From: Pleurotus djamor
Taxonomy: Eukaryota > Basidiomycota > Agaricomycetes > Agaricales > Pleurotaceae
Assembly: GCA_029747585.1 (NCBI GenBank)
Contig: JAPEVF010000822.1
Span: 1 to 19,908 of the forward strand
Direction of reading: 5' to 3'
Length of the DNA stretch: 19,908 nt
A model generated the notes under the pieces. It worked only from the letters and a program-made list of their open reading frames with translations, was not told the DNA's origin and made no database searches. Shown here one piece after another: positions 9,606 through 18,252 of this stretch; positions within the stretch are counted from its first letter, which is position 1; every line of letters starts with the position of its first letter. The translations under genes and the position numbers were made by a program.

Positions 9606-9745
9606 GAAAGGAGAGCCCCTATAGTAATCCCCGAGTTTAAATTCGGGTAAGCGCCGGGCTACGCGTCCTTTTCCTTCTTGTCTTCCATGCGACGGTCTCC
9701 ACCTCATTCGCGCATCCTTATGCCTCTTTACCGCGCTCAACGTCT
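9606..9745 (+). repeat. Shared block S, copy 2
   Basis: Second copy of the block at 5876-6010, in the same orientation. The donor-like GTAAGC is at 9647. The frame before it differs from that in copy 1, so no common protein can be read across both. Confidence 0.6.
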
Positions 9746-9954
9746 CTGGACCAGGTCGGGCTCCAAGATGAAAAGAAACGAGCCGAACTTCGGAAGGCAC
9801 AGTTGGATCCCGATTCCCCTCCCCCAAAAGGTACGCCCACCTCGTATCAAACTGAGTTACATGGTCTCAGAACCGTCTCCTCTCGTTTTTTGCTCCAGCA
9901 AGCCAACAGTGCGCAAGCCTGAATGGGACGGACGGAAGTGATGCTGTCCAAGTT

Positions 9955-10006
9955 GACCAAGGTGGACGTCTTGGATGTGGGTGATGGTAGATATGGGTGT
10001 CTTGAG
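9955..10006 (+). pseudogene. Possible copy of the family P exon-end module
   Basis: The frame KVDVLDVGDGRYGCLE runs straight into GTACGCCCTCC (GT at 10007). In family P the module has VEVI, GR, GCG and a last codon GAG or AAG before GTACGTC-type sites. The resemblance is short but lies in the right position relative to the donor. Confidence 0.3.
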
Positions 10007-10508
10007 GTACGCCCTCCGAGTTATCCTCTGTATCCTACCCATGCGCACCAGTCTCTCAGTCAAGTTCGCTCGGAGCACAGTGATATATGCGCGGCCTAGC
10101 GGCCTTCTCTATAACCTGGTCCCTGGAAACGAGTTTGGACGCGGACTCACAGACACGAGTGGCCGGTCTTCTTGGTCCTTCTCGTCTTGTACATGCACCG
10201 GTGTGTACTTACGACAGCTTCAAGGTACCTTCCGCTTTCTACCACAGACACACCCTTCACACACCTCGTCTCCTCTGACTCGTCTTCTTGTCCGGTCAGA
10301 CTCAGTTCTCACATTCGACCCATTCCGGCATCGAAGCCTCTATGATTCGGTGCATATAAACCATGCATGCTCGTCCTTTTCCTCCTGCATCTCTACTCTC
10401 GAGTACCGTCCTATTTTACCATTCCCCCCCAGGGATGCTATGAAGTCTTCCCCTCGCGGCGTCTGGCATTCTAGATGTATTCGGTCGGGTTCATGCTTCG
10501 AGCGATGA
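9975..10508 (+). CDS. Unrecognised frame carrying the LTF...HRSLYDS module
   Basis: This is the longest complete open frame in the window (177 codons from ATG). Residues 112-114 read LTF and 119-125 HRSLYDS. The same words occur with the same spacing at about 19686-19727. In the ten matching codons the two copies differ only at silent third positions (ACA/ACC, TTC/TTT, CAT/CAC, AGC/AGT, TAT/TAC), a sign of past translation in this frame. An intron-like segment lies inside: CAAG/GTACCT at 10225, CTCTGACTCG branch-like sequence, then TCTTGTCCGGTCAG ending 10299 (75 bases, frame preserving). The ATG may therefore not be the true start. Function unknown; a decayed copy is possible. Confidence 0.35.
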   Translation: MWVMVDMGVLRYALRVILCILPMRTSLSVKFARSTVIYARPSGLLYNLVPGNEFGRGLTDTSGRSSWSFSSCTCTGVYLRQLQGTFRFLPQTHPSHTSSPLTRLLVRSDSVLTFDPFRHRSLYDSVHINHACSSFSSCISTLEYRPILPFPPRDAMKSSPRGVWHSRCIRSGSCFER

Positions 10509-10555
10509 GAAATATAGAACCTACAGGCACGTCTTGCCGTTCTCAGAACCCGTAC

Positions 10556-10700
10556 CCACCGCTGACGTCCAGATCATTGAACGCAGAGACTCTCTCCGTT
10601 ACTTACTTGCTTTGTCGGTTGTTCGTTACCTCTCCTGTCTTCATTACCACTCCTTCATCCCGTCTCATGTTACTCCTGTCCAGACATGCTCCATCCTAAT
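10556..10700 (+). pseudogene. TADVDIID module, copy 2, with following sequence
   Basis: The frame reads TADVQIIERRDSLRYLLALS and stays open to 10719. Upstream, CTACAGGCACGTC replaces the usual AAGGTACGTC, so the donor has lost its GT. Downstream, TACTCCTGTCCAGACATGCTC resembles TATTCTTGTCCAGTCAGACTC, the acceptor region before the LTF module at 19.68 kb. Order and spacing fit the arrangement at the right end of the window. Confidence 0.4.
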
Positions 10701-11156
10701 ACTGACACTTTGCGTCTGAACGTCTCAAATCAAAATAACCTCTCTCGCGCGTACTCTACTCTATTTATACCGCATACACCTTCCGATGCCTTCCCTCCGC
10801 GTTCGTATTGCTCACCCGCTTGTACAAACACATTCCTCGCTAGTATACTCTACTTTCCAACCAGCCTATATCTTTCCGTACTCTCTCCTCAACCCACGAG
10901 GCGATCTGTGTGTTTGTCCTAAAGTACCATACACCAAGTCATGTACAACCACCCCCATCATCGATACACACGCCTCGATCTCTACGTGAAGATGCTCTCC
11001 CCATACTATCCCTTGTTGCGCCCTTTTTCCTCTTCGTGTGGACTTGGTACTGAGAATACCTTTTGCCGGCGTTCATCGACTAATGTGGGACCGCGTACGT
11101 TTATGTATCAAAGACGGACAGCGCGCCGATCCACGAAGCGAGCCACATTCCGCGTC
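10701..11156. other. Pyrimidine-rich stretch, no recognised gene
   Basis: It is C/T-rich on + with several TACTCT words. Overlapping frames of 60-85 codons (10686-10922, 10786-10989, 10941-11198) share no clear protein-like features and probably reflect composition. Confidence 0.35.
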
Positions 11157-11236
11157 CCAGGTGGACGAGGAAAAATCGGACGGTTAGCCAACGGTTAGCG
11201 AAAGGTCGTGCACCAGGTGAACCGACGAAATTGCAA
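11157..11236 (+). repeat. Two motif M copies 56 bases apart
   Basis: The first is CCCAGGTGGACGAGGAAAAA (AGG at 11159). The second is ACCAGGTGAACCGACGAAAT followed by TGC (AGG at 11215). This is the closest pair in the window. After the second copy the AGG frame has TGA at codon 2, then stays open for about 50 codons. Confidence 0.65.
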
Positions 11237-11506
11237 CACTCAGGCGTGAAAAACTAAGAACACACACTCAGAGGTGCTCCGGAATCATTTGTAGGTTGCT
11301 TGACTCGCTCATACCTTTCTTTTTACAGGAACATGACCATACTACATTGTCTGCTCGTATGTACTCTATACTGTCTTTACCCATTTGACGTTGGACCGTT
11401 GGACGGCTCTCTTCTCTCGCGCACGACTCATGGAACGCGTGACAATATCACCGATGATTGATCCTCCCCTTCTAGTTACGGTGTATGCATCGGTGGCGGC
11501 TCTAGA

Positions 11507-11682
11507 ACAGGTTCACTGGAAGAAACGCAAATCGCGTAGATCGGGAATCTGACAGTCTCGCCGCCAGGTTGAATTTCCTTTGCTTTGCATTGTCGTTTTG
11601 CTCGAATCGAGGCCCTCTTCTGAGTCCTCTCAAAGAAACGCAAGAAATGTCCATGGTGAACCTGTCAGCGTCGCAGTCGAGG
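11507..11682 (+). repeat. Motif M copy heading a 58-codon open frame
   Basis: ACAGGTTCACTGGAAGAAAC. The frame from its AGG (11509) is open for 58 codons (LNFLCFALSFCSNRGPLL in its middle) and stops at TGA 11683-11685. CGAG/GTGAGC with GT at 11682 is a good donor-like site at that stop. Motif, open frame and donor together match the arrangement at 4420-4598. Confidence 0.4.
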
Positions 11683-11685
11683 TGA

Positions 11686-12105
11686 GCTTCTTTGTATTCC
11701 GTGCCGGAATGACACTCTGCCCTGGCCTTTTTGCGGTACCACTCTGATGCCCCAGGATGAATGGATCAACGGAAGTTCCTTTTGTGTTGAACGTGAATAA
11801 GGAAGGTTATTATCATCACAAAGTACCATACGGGGAGTATTCCGGGTGCTACCTGTGAAAGCGTATAGAGGAAGGAGGTCGCGGTGAATCTGAAATCGGT
11901 CGATCACTATGACCGCGTCACCAGTGTATAGCACATCTATCAGAAGGCGAAAAAATCCACGTTTTCCCCAATTTATCTGACACTATCGGCACGCGGAGTT
12001 GCGGCGTCCGGATGTTTTGGCTATTTTGTCAGTGGACCTGGTCGCCGCAAGTTTCAACCGACACACCGATACATGCATCCCGACTTCTCCAGTCCACAGT
12101 CTGGT
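11686..12105. other. Stretch with one protein-like minus frame
   Basis: A minus frame (11934-11665, 89 codons, LYTGDAVIVIDRFQIHRDLL near its start) looks protein-like but matches nothing I know and nothing else in the window. No repeat module was found in the rest. Confidence 0.25.
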
Positions 12106-13003
12106 GAGCTTACCTACCCTACGAGAAGACTATCTTAATCCCGGTGTCGCCGCTTCCTGGTAACGAAGGTCTGTGGTGAACGATTTGTATCAAGACTCCA
12201 AATAGGAGGGGTCTCCTCTGTGGCTCCTGACATCTTTAGCGCGCGATTACGCGTCGTTCCAATCAACTCGCTACTGTCCACCACCTTCAACCTCGTTCTC
12301 GCCAGTTAGGCTCTTTTCAAAACTCTTCACGGACCTCAAAGTCGACGATTTACGTTTTCCCAAGCCAAGCTCCAACGAGAGAGTGGCTGTATGCTGTTTG
12401 AGGAAGGACGTCCTCGCCTTGAACTTCTCTCCTTCGAATCGTCCAAGGTCGGAAACATGGTGCGTTCATTTCGTATTCTCGTTGACTGGGTCTCTTTTCT
12501 AATCGGTTTCAATATCCCGTTTGCTCAGACCCAATCAGTTCTTCAACCGCTTTTCCGCGCTGGATGACTACCTTGGCACCTCCAATGTTCTCATCGGCGT
12601 CATTCGTTTCATCGGAGTTGAGGTGATATAGCGGACGCGTTGTGTGCGTGTTACGGTAGATCTAGGGCACTGGAGGTATGTCCTCATCTCTCTGTACGCT
12701 CTCCTCCTCGGAAAATTGATGGATGCACATTCCGCTCCCCCCCAAGAAACGGACTCTTCGACGGGAGCAGCGGTTCCGAGTCCTCTGGCTTTTCTCGCTT
12801 TATTGGAAACGGCTGGTATTGATGAACTCATCCGGTGTTATTACGCGTGGAGACGACTCTGAAGGTCCGTCCTATTCTCCTTCACACATACATCCCCACA
12901 CATCTCATCGTGTTTCTTGTTAGTCATGTTCAACACATTCTCGTCGTACGTAGCATCAAAGTCGCTGCCGTTCGGTGCATACAACCCGTCGAGTACCCTC
13001 CGT
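12106..13003 (+). pseudogene. Repeat family P, copy 1: decayed exon-intron unit
   Basis: It aligns with P2 (16739-17836) over nearly its whole length at roughly three quarters identity. Landmarks in order: CCTACGA; CCCGGTGTCGCCGCTTC; GCGCGATTACGCGTC; CCCAAGCCAAG; ATGGTGCGTTC, donor-like (GT at 12460); CTTTTCCGCGCTG; a frame NVLIGVIRFIGVEVI ending at TAG where P3 reads on; TGGAG/GTATGTCC (GT at 12676); a second exon-like segment with LLLGKLMDAH; GAAG/GTCCGTCCTATTCTCC (GT at 12865); a pyrimidine-rich segment; and HRSLYDS-module sequence (12953-13003, reading HQSRCRSVHTT). In-frame stops make it unlikely to be functional. A run of seven C lies in the second segment. Confidence 0.7.
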
Positions 13004-13020
13004 CCTGTTATCCCGGCTCA

Positions 13021-13254
13021 ATGAGACGGAGTGAAGTGCTGCCTGTCGACTTCGTGCTCGATATGTTAGTCGCAGACGGCGTCCCGTTGGCACTCGCCTC
13101 GAACGTTGAATTAGAGAGAGTTGAGAGGAATTACGGTGTGTCCCTCTGTAATCCGTATCAATCGCCTCTCGCTAACGATGATGTCATCGATTACAGAGCT
13201 TCCCTACTCCGCCTCCATACCTTGGCAAACGTACTCTGCCGGACTTGCACTTAG
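13021..13254 (+). pseudogene. Exon-like frame with TADVDIID module, copy 3
   Basis: The frame from ATG at 13021 reads MRRSEVLPVDFVLDMLVADG and later LANDDVIDYRASLLRLHTLA, ending at TAG. The module lies at 13165-13205. CGCCTCCATACCTTGG after it is shared with CGCCTCCATTCCTCGG at 19.64 kb. This is the longest protein-like version of the module and may preserve the ancestral reading (DYRASLLRLHTLA) that copy 5 loses through a two-base deletion. Downstream of P1 in the same orientation, so it could be the next exon of that unit. Confidence 0.35.
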
Positions 13255-13551
13255 AGTAGGCTACACATAGCTTCGGATGGATAACACACGATATGCTCCG
13301 TATCATAGCCTGTTCGGCCTGCGCCCCCGTCGTTAATCGTACTGGTTGGGCTACGGTTCGTCTCCCGTTCTCATTTCATGAGTTGTTCGCTTATCCACAT
13401 CTTAGTTCGCACATTTCTGGAGTCGATTTCTATTGAAAGGACGGGGAATGGGCAGTTTTTTTCCCCCTGTGAGCATTCACGTCGGTTATGGTTTAAAGGG
13501 GTACATGTGAGCGTACGCTTGAAGGTACATTTCGTCATCTGACATACTCAT
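13255..13551. other. Spacer, no recognised gene
   Basis: I see no exon-like frame. The right end contains GAAG/GTACATTTCG (GT at 13525) and CATCTGACATACTCATAG, which looks like a branch point and acceptor but would make an intron of only about 30 bases. Confidence 0.3.
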
Positions 13552-13581
13552 AGCCACTGCTGACCTCGTTATAATAGACTC
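13552..13581 (+). pseudogene. TADVDIID module, copy 6
   Basis: It reads TADLVIIDS and then TGA, preceded by CATAGCC. The spacing from the donor-like site at 13525 is too short for a normal intron, which suggests deletion in the intron of a decayed copy. Confidence 0.4.
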
Positions 13582-14088
13582 TTGAACGTCTCTGTCACCT
13601 CAGGCTCCCCATCGTGGGCTTACGTCCCAAGACCGTGCGCCGTGGACTGGACTGGACTCAATACCACTGGTATAGTCAGCTCTGGACAATGACCGTGGTT
13701 GCTTTTGCTCGTCCTGGGCGTTGGGTGCAGTACGGACCCTTCGCGTATCCATCTGTTCCTCCGTAACTGGGCTCTCGGACATCTAGCCTACCTATCCTGC
13801 AGACACACTTTGCTTCCCTCCGCCTTGGTACCCATACTATACGACCCTTTTCGCCCATTTTCCTGAATCCTTTGTCCCAGTCGCACTCTTTCTGTACTCT
13901 TTACCTTCTCTCCCGAACCCTGGAACTCTACGTACGACTTGTAACCTACCTCTCCAGTTGCGCCGTCCATCGTCTTCCATGCAAAGCCTGTACTGAAGAT
14001 ACTTACAGCTACGCTCACCACCTTTCCTTTCTTCCATGACCAACACATTCCGTTGTTGTCACTCTAGAGTGGCCAGCAAAGATCCTCG
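13582..14088. other. Pyrimidine-rich stretch
   Basis: C/T-rich on +, with overlapping minus frames (13782-13600, 13858-13676, 14048-13788, 14046-13837) that I attribute to composition. CACTCTAGAGTGG, close to the dispersed palindrome, lies at 14060-14072. Confidence 0.35.
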
Positions 14089-14112
14089 CCAGGTGAGGCA
14101 AGAAAATCCCAC
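14089..14112 (+). repeat. Motif M copy, degenerate
   Basis: CCAGGTGAGGCAAGAAAATC. The RCYGA part is altered (GGCAA) while AGGT and AGAAAATC are kept. It lies 17 bases after a TCTAGA palindrome copy. Confidence 0.55.
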
Positions 14113-14720
14113 AAACCGCGTCCTAATGACGGTAATGCACGCTGTGACTTTGCGCTATGGCAAATGAGAGTGCGTTTTTTCTTTGTTGGTTCTGTTAGAA
14201 CTTGGCTGAGCGCATGTTAGTGACCCTTTGACTGTGTCCTATTATTGATGTTGTTTGAGTTAGTTACTGTTATTCCTCCGTGCAATGATGCGCTATTGAG
14301 TACGTGGAAGCGATGAAGTCGAAAAACGAGCGTATTTGCGTACGTCAGGGACCCAATACACCCCGACATGCCGCACTTTGGGTCTCGAACTTCTATGAGG
14401 GAGTTCAAGGCGAGAAAGACGAGACAGAGATGAGACAGACATTGTCTGCGGAAGATCGGAGGTTGATGCTGTAAGGTCTCAAATGACGGGATGGGAGAGA
14501 GGCTTTACTAAAAGATTAATGAATGGGCAAATCTCATTGCATTCTCGCGCATTCTAATTTCTGCGTTGCGTATCCGAAGGCGTACATCGGTCCCGCCACA
14601 CAAATCAAACGATAACGCGATAACGGATCGTGGTTCAATTTTGAGGGGACAGATGGCGACCTGGTTCTAGAGGTGGGGTACTACTGAAAAGGGGAGACAC
14701 TGCTTTGACTCCGTAAGAGA
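14113..14720. other. Stretch without recognised features
   Basis: It has mixed composition and no long frame. The minus frame 14408-14217 (63 codons) has no recognised content. No module copies found. Confidence 0.35.
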
Positions 14721-14744
14721 ACTAGGTCAACTGAGAAAATTGCC
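14721..14744 (+). repeat. Motif M copy (TAG variant), first of right cluster
   Basis: ACTAGGTCAACTGAGAAAAT followed by TGCC; a near-perfect core. On the minus strand an 87-codon frame (14985-14722) ends exactly here, reading FSQLT then stop, because the reverse complement of CTAGGT supplies TAG. Confidence 0.8.
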
Positions 14745-15071
14745 ATACTCGCGCACCCGCCCCTTCAGAACACCTTGAAACCGTAATGGTGCTTGCCTGG
14801 TTTGTCCTTATTTTTCCCGGTTTATTCTTCTCTGCTAGGGCGCGAGTACGGGGACACTTCTTCAAATTTTGAACCAGACCTGACAAGTTTCCGATAGGAA
14901 TTCGAAAAACATCTGCCCGTTTCAACATTCCAACAACTTCAAATGTGGTTATTGCGAGCATGAGAGAGGGATGAGCGGGTGTCATTCTCGAGCCTCAGCC
15001 TCAGCGGCGATCAAGGGACTCAGTGAGCTTGTTCATTGTGTTAGGCTTTGAAGGAGGGATGGCGCGACGAA

Positions 15072-15094
15072 GCAGGTTGACTGAACGAAACTCG
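15072..15094 (+). repeat. Motif M copy
   Basis: CAGGTTGACTGAACGAAACT. It has ACGAAAC in place of GAAAAATC, a variant shared with the copy at 18346. Confidence 0.7.
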
Positions 15095-15322
15095 AAATAG
15101 TATACGAGCCTTCCTGAGGCCGCTTGAGGTGGGTAGTAGGTGGTGTTAAACACTTGTGCTTTTTGCGGCGTCCCACATGCACACCAGCCACGTACCACAG
15201 TGCGGCTTTTAAAATTCACCAAGGTGTTTTCATTGTTGCATTTTTGACCGAGAGACGTGGGGAGACGCGTAAATGACGAACCGGCATGACCGTCATCGAA
15301 GCCAGATCATACCTGCTAGGTG

Positions 15323-15345
15323 CCAGGTGGGCTGAGAAAATTGCG
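15323..15345 (+). repeat. Motif M copy
   Basis: CCAGGTGGGCTGAGAAAATT followed by GCGG. A strong match, followed by AAGTCGCG, which resembles the ACTCGCG tail seen after the 14721 copy. Confidence 0.8.
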
Positions 15346-15595
15346 GAAGTCGCGTTGGGACAGGGACTGGATAACGAAAAGTTGCGCTAGGATGCTGCCT
15401 TGCCTCACCCGAATAAAATTGATTGATTTTTTGTTCCGTTCGTTCTGTTGTCTGAGGTCACATTAGGTGTATTCTTCTGTGTGACAATGTTCTGTACGGT
15501 GGATGCCAGGACCAGGATGATCGGTGATGAACGTTCCATGAGTAATTGAGAGGAGCAGTGGAGATTTGATGCATGAGCACGGGCAAGGGCGGCGA

Positions 15596-15620
15596 ACAGG
15601 TGGACTGAGAGAAAGACAGA
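15596..15620 (+). repeat. Motif M copy
   Basis: ACAGGTGGACTGAGAGAAAG. The copies at 15074, 15325 and 15598 (AGG positions) are 251 and 273 bases apart, the most even spacing in the window. Confidence 0.75.
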
Positions 15621-15693
15621 GCTTTACGGTGTGCGGCTGATAGCCGAATGCCTTGGAGTGATTTCCTGGATCTTATTTTGACACCTAGTGATC

Positions 15694-15705
15694 TACTCTA
15701 GAGTA
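15694..15705. repeat. TACTCTAGAGTA palindrome, exact copy
   Basis: A perfect 12-base palindrome. The same 12-mer recurs at 17765-17776, and shortened forms occur at several other places. Confidence 0.7.
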
Positions 15706-15869
15706 TGAAGCCTGCCACTTTGGTTTCTTCGCTGTGCCACAATAGAGTAGGCTGCGTTGTTCGATGGTGTTCCGCAGAGTCCGGAGAGCGAGCGTCCAGA
15801 CGGCGGCAGGTGTGTCTAGATTGGTATGAGCTCAGAGTGAGCTTCGACGTTGAGCTCTCCATCTCTTGA

Positions 15870-16136
15870 TTGTATAGAGAACGCACCTTGTCAACCCGGG
15901 TTGCAGCGTTCGGGATGGATTCAGAATGCCTCGAACCGTGCTGTGGGCTCCCACACGTCATTGACTTAGAGGATCAATATTACTTATTTGATTTAGATGG
16001 TTTTCGCGAGCTCAGAGGCATCACCTTTCGTTCACTCTGTGACCAACGTGTCATGGTACGAGCGCTGCCATCGAAGGAAGGACACGGTGCGACGATCAAC
16101 GAAACCTACATCGAGCTAAATTGTTGCGCTAGGTGA
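15870..16136 (+). CDS. Unrecognised 88-codon frame, possible exon
   Basis: It contains DSECLEPCCGLPHVIDLEDQ and YYLFDLDGFRELRGITFRSL, which look protein-like (mixed polar and hydrophobic, several cysteines and acidic residues). No family is recognised. The frame stops at TGA inside the motif M copy at 16129 (AGG then TGA). If the AGG/GTGAGC junction were a donor, the exon would end there. A minus frame of similar length overlaps (15961-15698). Confidence 0.25.
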   Translation: MYRERTLSTRVAAFGMDSECLEPCCGLPHVIDLEDQYYLFDLDGFRELRGITFRSLCDQRVMVRALPSKEGHGATINETYIELNCCAR

Positions 16137-16152
16137 GCTGGGAAAATTGCGA
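16129..16152 (+). repeat. Motif M copy (TAG variant) at the end of a frame
   Basis: CTAGGTGAGCTGGGAAAATT followed by GCGAGAC. GTGAGC here is the only version of the motif that also fits a good donor site. The minus frame 16335-16129 also ends here, again with FSQLT and stop. Confidence 0.75.
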
Positions 16153-16359
16153 GACACAGGCGGGGACAACGAAGAGCCTCACCACCTGAGGCAGTGCGGA
16201 CCTGGTGTAGATTGGGCCCTTTTGACAGTTGTTGAGCGTTTTGGGGGAGAGCGGGACCATATCTTCGCCTACTTTGACATGAGACGACACTCTTTTCTCG
16301 CGTACAGGGTAAGGGGAGAGAGAGACCTGGTTCATAGGGACCTACTTACGACAGGTTAG
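16147..16359 (+). CDS. Unrecognised 70-codon frame, possible exon
   Basis: It reads on from the motif in a different frame: VDWALLTVVERFGGERDHIF then FDMRRHSFLAYR. It ends at TAG inside the next motif M copy (GGT then TAG). Protein-like but unrecognised. Two neighbouring frames ending inside successive motif copies may be coincidence. Confidence 0.22.
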   Translation: MRDTGGDNEEPHHLRQCGPGVDWALLTVVERFGGERDHIFAYFDMRRHSFLAYRVRGERDLVHRDLLTTG

Positions 16360-16514
16360 CCGAAAGAAACGCAGAACATGGACACTGGGTACCTCACAGT
16401 CCCGCATCAGAAATGCCAAATTCCCCTCTTACAGTGTTCTTTTCCCTTTTGAATGTTTATGCGTTTTCCTTTGCGATACCTGAGCCCTCCAACGAGAGGG
16501 AGGAGTGGACATTC
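16351..16514 (+). repeat. Motif M copy heading a 54-codon open frame
   Basis: ACAGGTTAGCCGAAAGAAAC. The frame from its AGG (16353) is open for 54 codons to TAG at 16515-16517 and includes LTVFFSLLNVYAFSFAIPEP, a hydrophobic stretch. The stop falls within ATTCTAGAGTTC, a relative of the TCTAGA palindrome. Coding status unproven. Confidence 0.4.
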
Positions 16515-16517
16515 TAG

Positions 16518-16738
16518 AGTTCGTGGTCCTGAGTGTCTTCGGAGATGAGTTGATAAGTGGAGCACGGTGAACGAATGGAAGTTGATGGCGTCATCGGCTG
16601 TGTATAGTGGAGCTGGCAGAAGGGAATAAAAAGAAAGCCTCACGCACCAATCATTACGACGTGTGTGTTCGGACACTTTGGGTATTTGTCAGTCGATCGG
16701 TTTCCCTCAACTGAGTCGTTGATGGATCCGTCCTGCGC
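16518..16738. other. Spacer before family P copy 2
   Basis: I see no module here. A minus frame (16676-16407) spans it and the preceding motif without recognised content. Confidence 0.35.
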
Positions 16739-17836
16739 GAGCTTTATTGGCCTACGAAAAGAGTATCTTGATCCCGGTGTCGCCGCTTCGTAGGAACGGA
16801 AGCCTGGGGCAAACGATTTTCGTCCCAGACGACAAATAGGAGATATCTCCTCTTAGGCTCCTAACATTAGCGCGCGATTACGCGTCCTTGCAACCAACCG
16901 TCCACCACCTGAATTCAACCTTACCACGTCGCTCGNTTCCTGCCATAGCTACCCGAGCTCTTTTCAAACCTCTTCACCATCCTCACAGTATACGATTTCT
17001 TTTCTCCCAAGCCAAGGTCCAGCGAGAGAGTGACTATATGCTGTTTTGGGACGGCTGAACGTCTCTCTCGCCTCGTGTAAATGAAAAGGTCGAATACACG
17101 GTGCGTCGATTTCGTCGTCTCGTCAACCAGGCCTCTTATCTGACTGGCTCTGAAGATATGGTGTCTTGCTCGTCTAAATCCGAGCAGCTTCGAATCTCAA
17201 CGCTTCTTTTCCGCGCTGTATGACTACGTTCAAGAGTCCCTCTGCCCTGACGCTCCTAAGCTCAAGAACCTGTTGTCATCGACAAGAGTGGTCCCGTCTA
17301 AGCTGAGGTGATACATCGGACGTGTTGGACGCGGGTTGTGGTGGAGCTGGTGCTCTGGAGGTACGTGCTCAGCTCTCTGTACACGCTTCCCCTCGGAATA
17401 CTGATGTATGCACGTTCCGGTGACCATTTCCATCACTCAGCCCTTGGGAACGAACCAGGAAACCAAATCGTCGACAAGAGCAGTGGTTTCTCTTGACTTT
17501 TCGCCAGCCCCGAAACGTGTGGGTGTATTGGGATCGTTTGCTGGCTGTCGAGCGCGAATCCGTCCTATTCCCTCCCACACGCGTCCCTTCGCCCCAACAC
17601 TCCTCATCTGACTCGCGTTTCCGCCCAGCCTTCCTCAAGTCCCCTCCGTTCTTATACCAGCAACCGGAGGATGGAATTGTACGTCCTCCTTCCTCCCTTC
17701 CATATCCCTCTATCTCACCTCATCCCGTCGCGTATTCGTCTAGTCTCGTCCAGCCCAATCACTTTACTCTAGAGTATACTCTACATCGTATCGAAGTCTG
17801 ACATACGGCGCATACAGCCCCTTGAGTAGCTTTCGT
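16739..17836 (+). pseudogene. Repeat family P, copy 2: decayed exon-intron unit
   Basis: It has the same order of landmarks as P1: CCCGGTGTCGCCGCTTC; GCGCGATTACGCGTC; CCCAAGCCAAG; ACACG/GTGCGTCGATTTC (GT at 17101); CTTTTCCGCGCTG; QEPVVIDKSGPV then an in-frame TAA where P3 reads on; CTGGAG/GTACGTGCTC (GT at 17361); a second exon-like segment with LPLGILMYARSGDHFHHS; a further donor-like GTACGTCCTCC at 17679; a long pyrimidine-rich segment with TACTCTAGAGTA; and a shifted HRSLYDS-type block (17787-17835, two bases short). Position 16936 is N. The stop and frameshift argue for a pseudogene. Confidence 0.7.
17765..17776. repeat. TACTCTAGAGTA palindrome, exact copy
   Basis: It lies within the pyrimidine-rich, intron-like segment of P2 and is followed directly by TACTCTAC, which extends the theme. 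P1 and P3 lack it at this place. Confidence 0.7.
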
Positions 17837-18218
17837 CGTGCGCCGATTGGCCGTACGCATGGACCGCTGGATGGCGGGGAGGAAACCATGCAGTTGGTAG
17901 ACCATAAACAAAGGTACGCCTCTTTCTTCTTGACGTTTGCGCAGCTGACGAGCGACGCTACTCTACTTTTTCCAGACCGTTACGGTTCTTCCGGGAATCC
18001 TCGCGTGAGCGTTTCGTTCACGTTGGTGATCACGATGGAGATGGAGATGAGGATGCATGCCGGCATGCAGGATCGCCCTTCCGTCGATCTTCCCTTCTGA
18101 TTATGGTAGAGTACTTGGCGATTTCGTAACTGCCAGGCTGGGTACAGACTACGTTCCGTACCATGCATAAGCAAGAGTTTCAAGGGTACGTCTTCCAATA
18201 ATACATACATACCGATAT
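17837..18218. other. Stretch with donor-like sites
   Basis: A 92-codon + frame (17822-18100) spans AAAG/GTACGCCTC (GT at 17914). Its downstream half includes a GAGATG run. GGGTACGTC at 18184-18192 (one extra G before the donor) precedes the next TADVDIID copy by about 35 bases. No recognised protein. Confidence 0.3.
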
Positions 18219-18252
18219 CCACCGCTGACGTCCATGTCCTTTATTGTCGTGT
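18219..18252 (+). pseudogene. TADVDIID module, copy 4
   Basis: It reads TADVHVLYCRV then TAG. The upstream donor-like site and spacing resemble copy 2 at 10.56 kb. The AG before the module is absent (GATATCC). Confidence 0.4.

Noticed and set aside
10423..10431. Runs of C or G (near 10425, 12737, 18487, 19569)
   Set aside because: Short homopolymers; may be sequencing artefacts and do not coincide with a consistent feature.
13600..14048. Several minus frames in the 13.6-14.0 kb region
   Set aside because: They overlap one another and occur where the + strand is pyrimidine-rich, which lowers stop density on the minus strand.
14625..14650. tRNA-like GGTTCAATTTT
   Set aside because: No acceptor stem, D arm or anticodon arm could be folded around it.
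371..16936. Ns at 371, 8646 and 16936 as biological signals
   Set aside because: Two sit beside T-runs and look like base-calling uncertainty. They do not interrupt a convincing gene.
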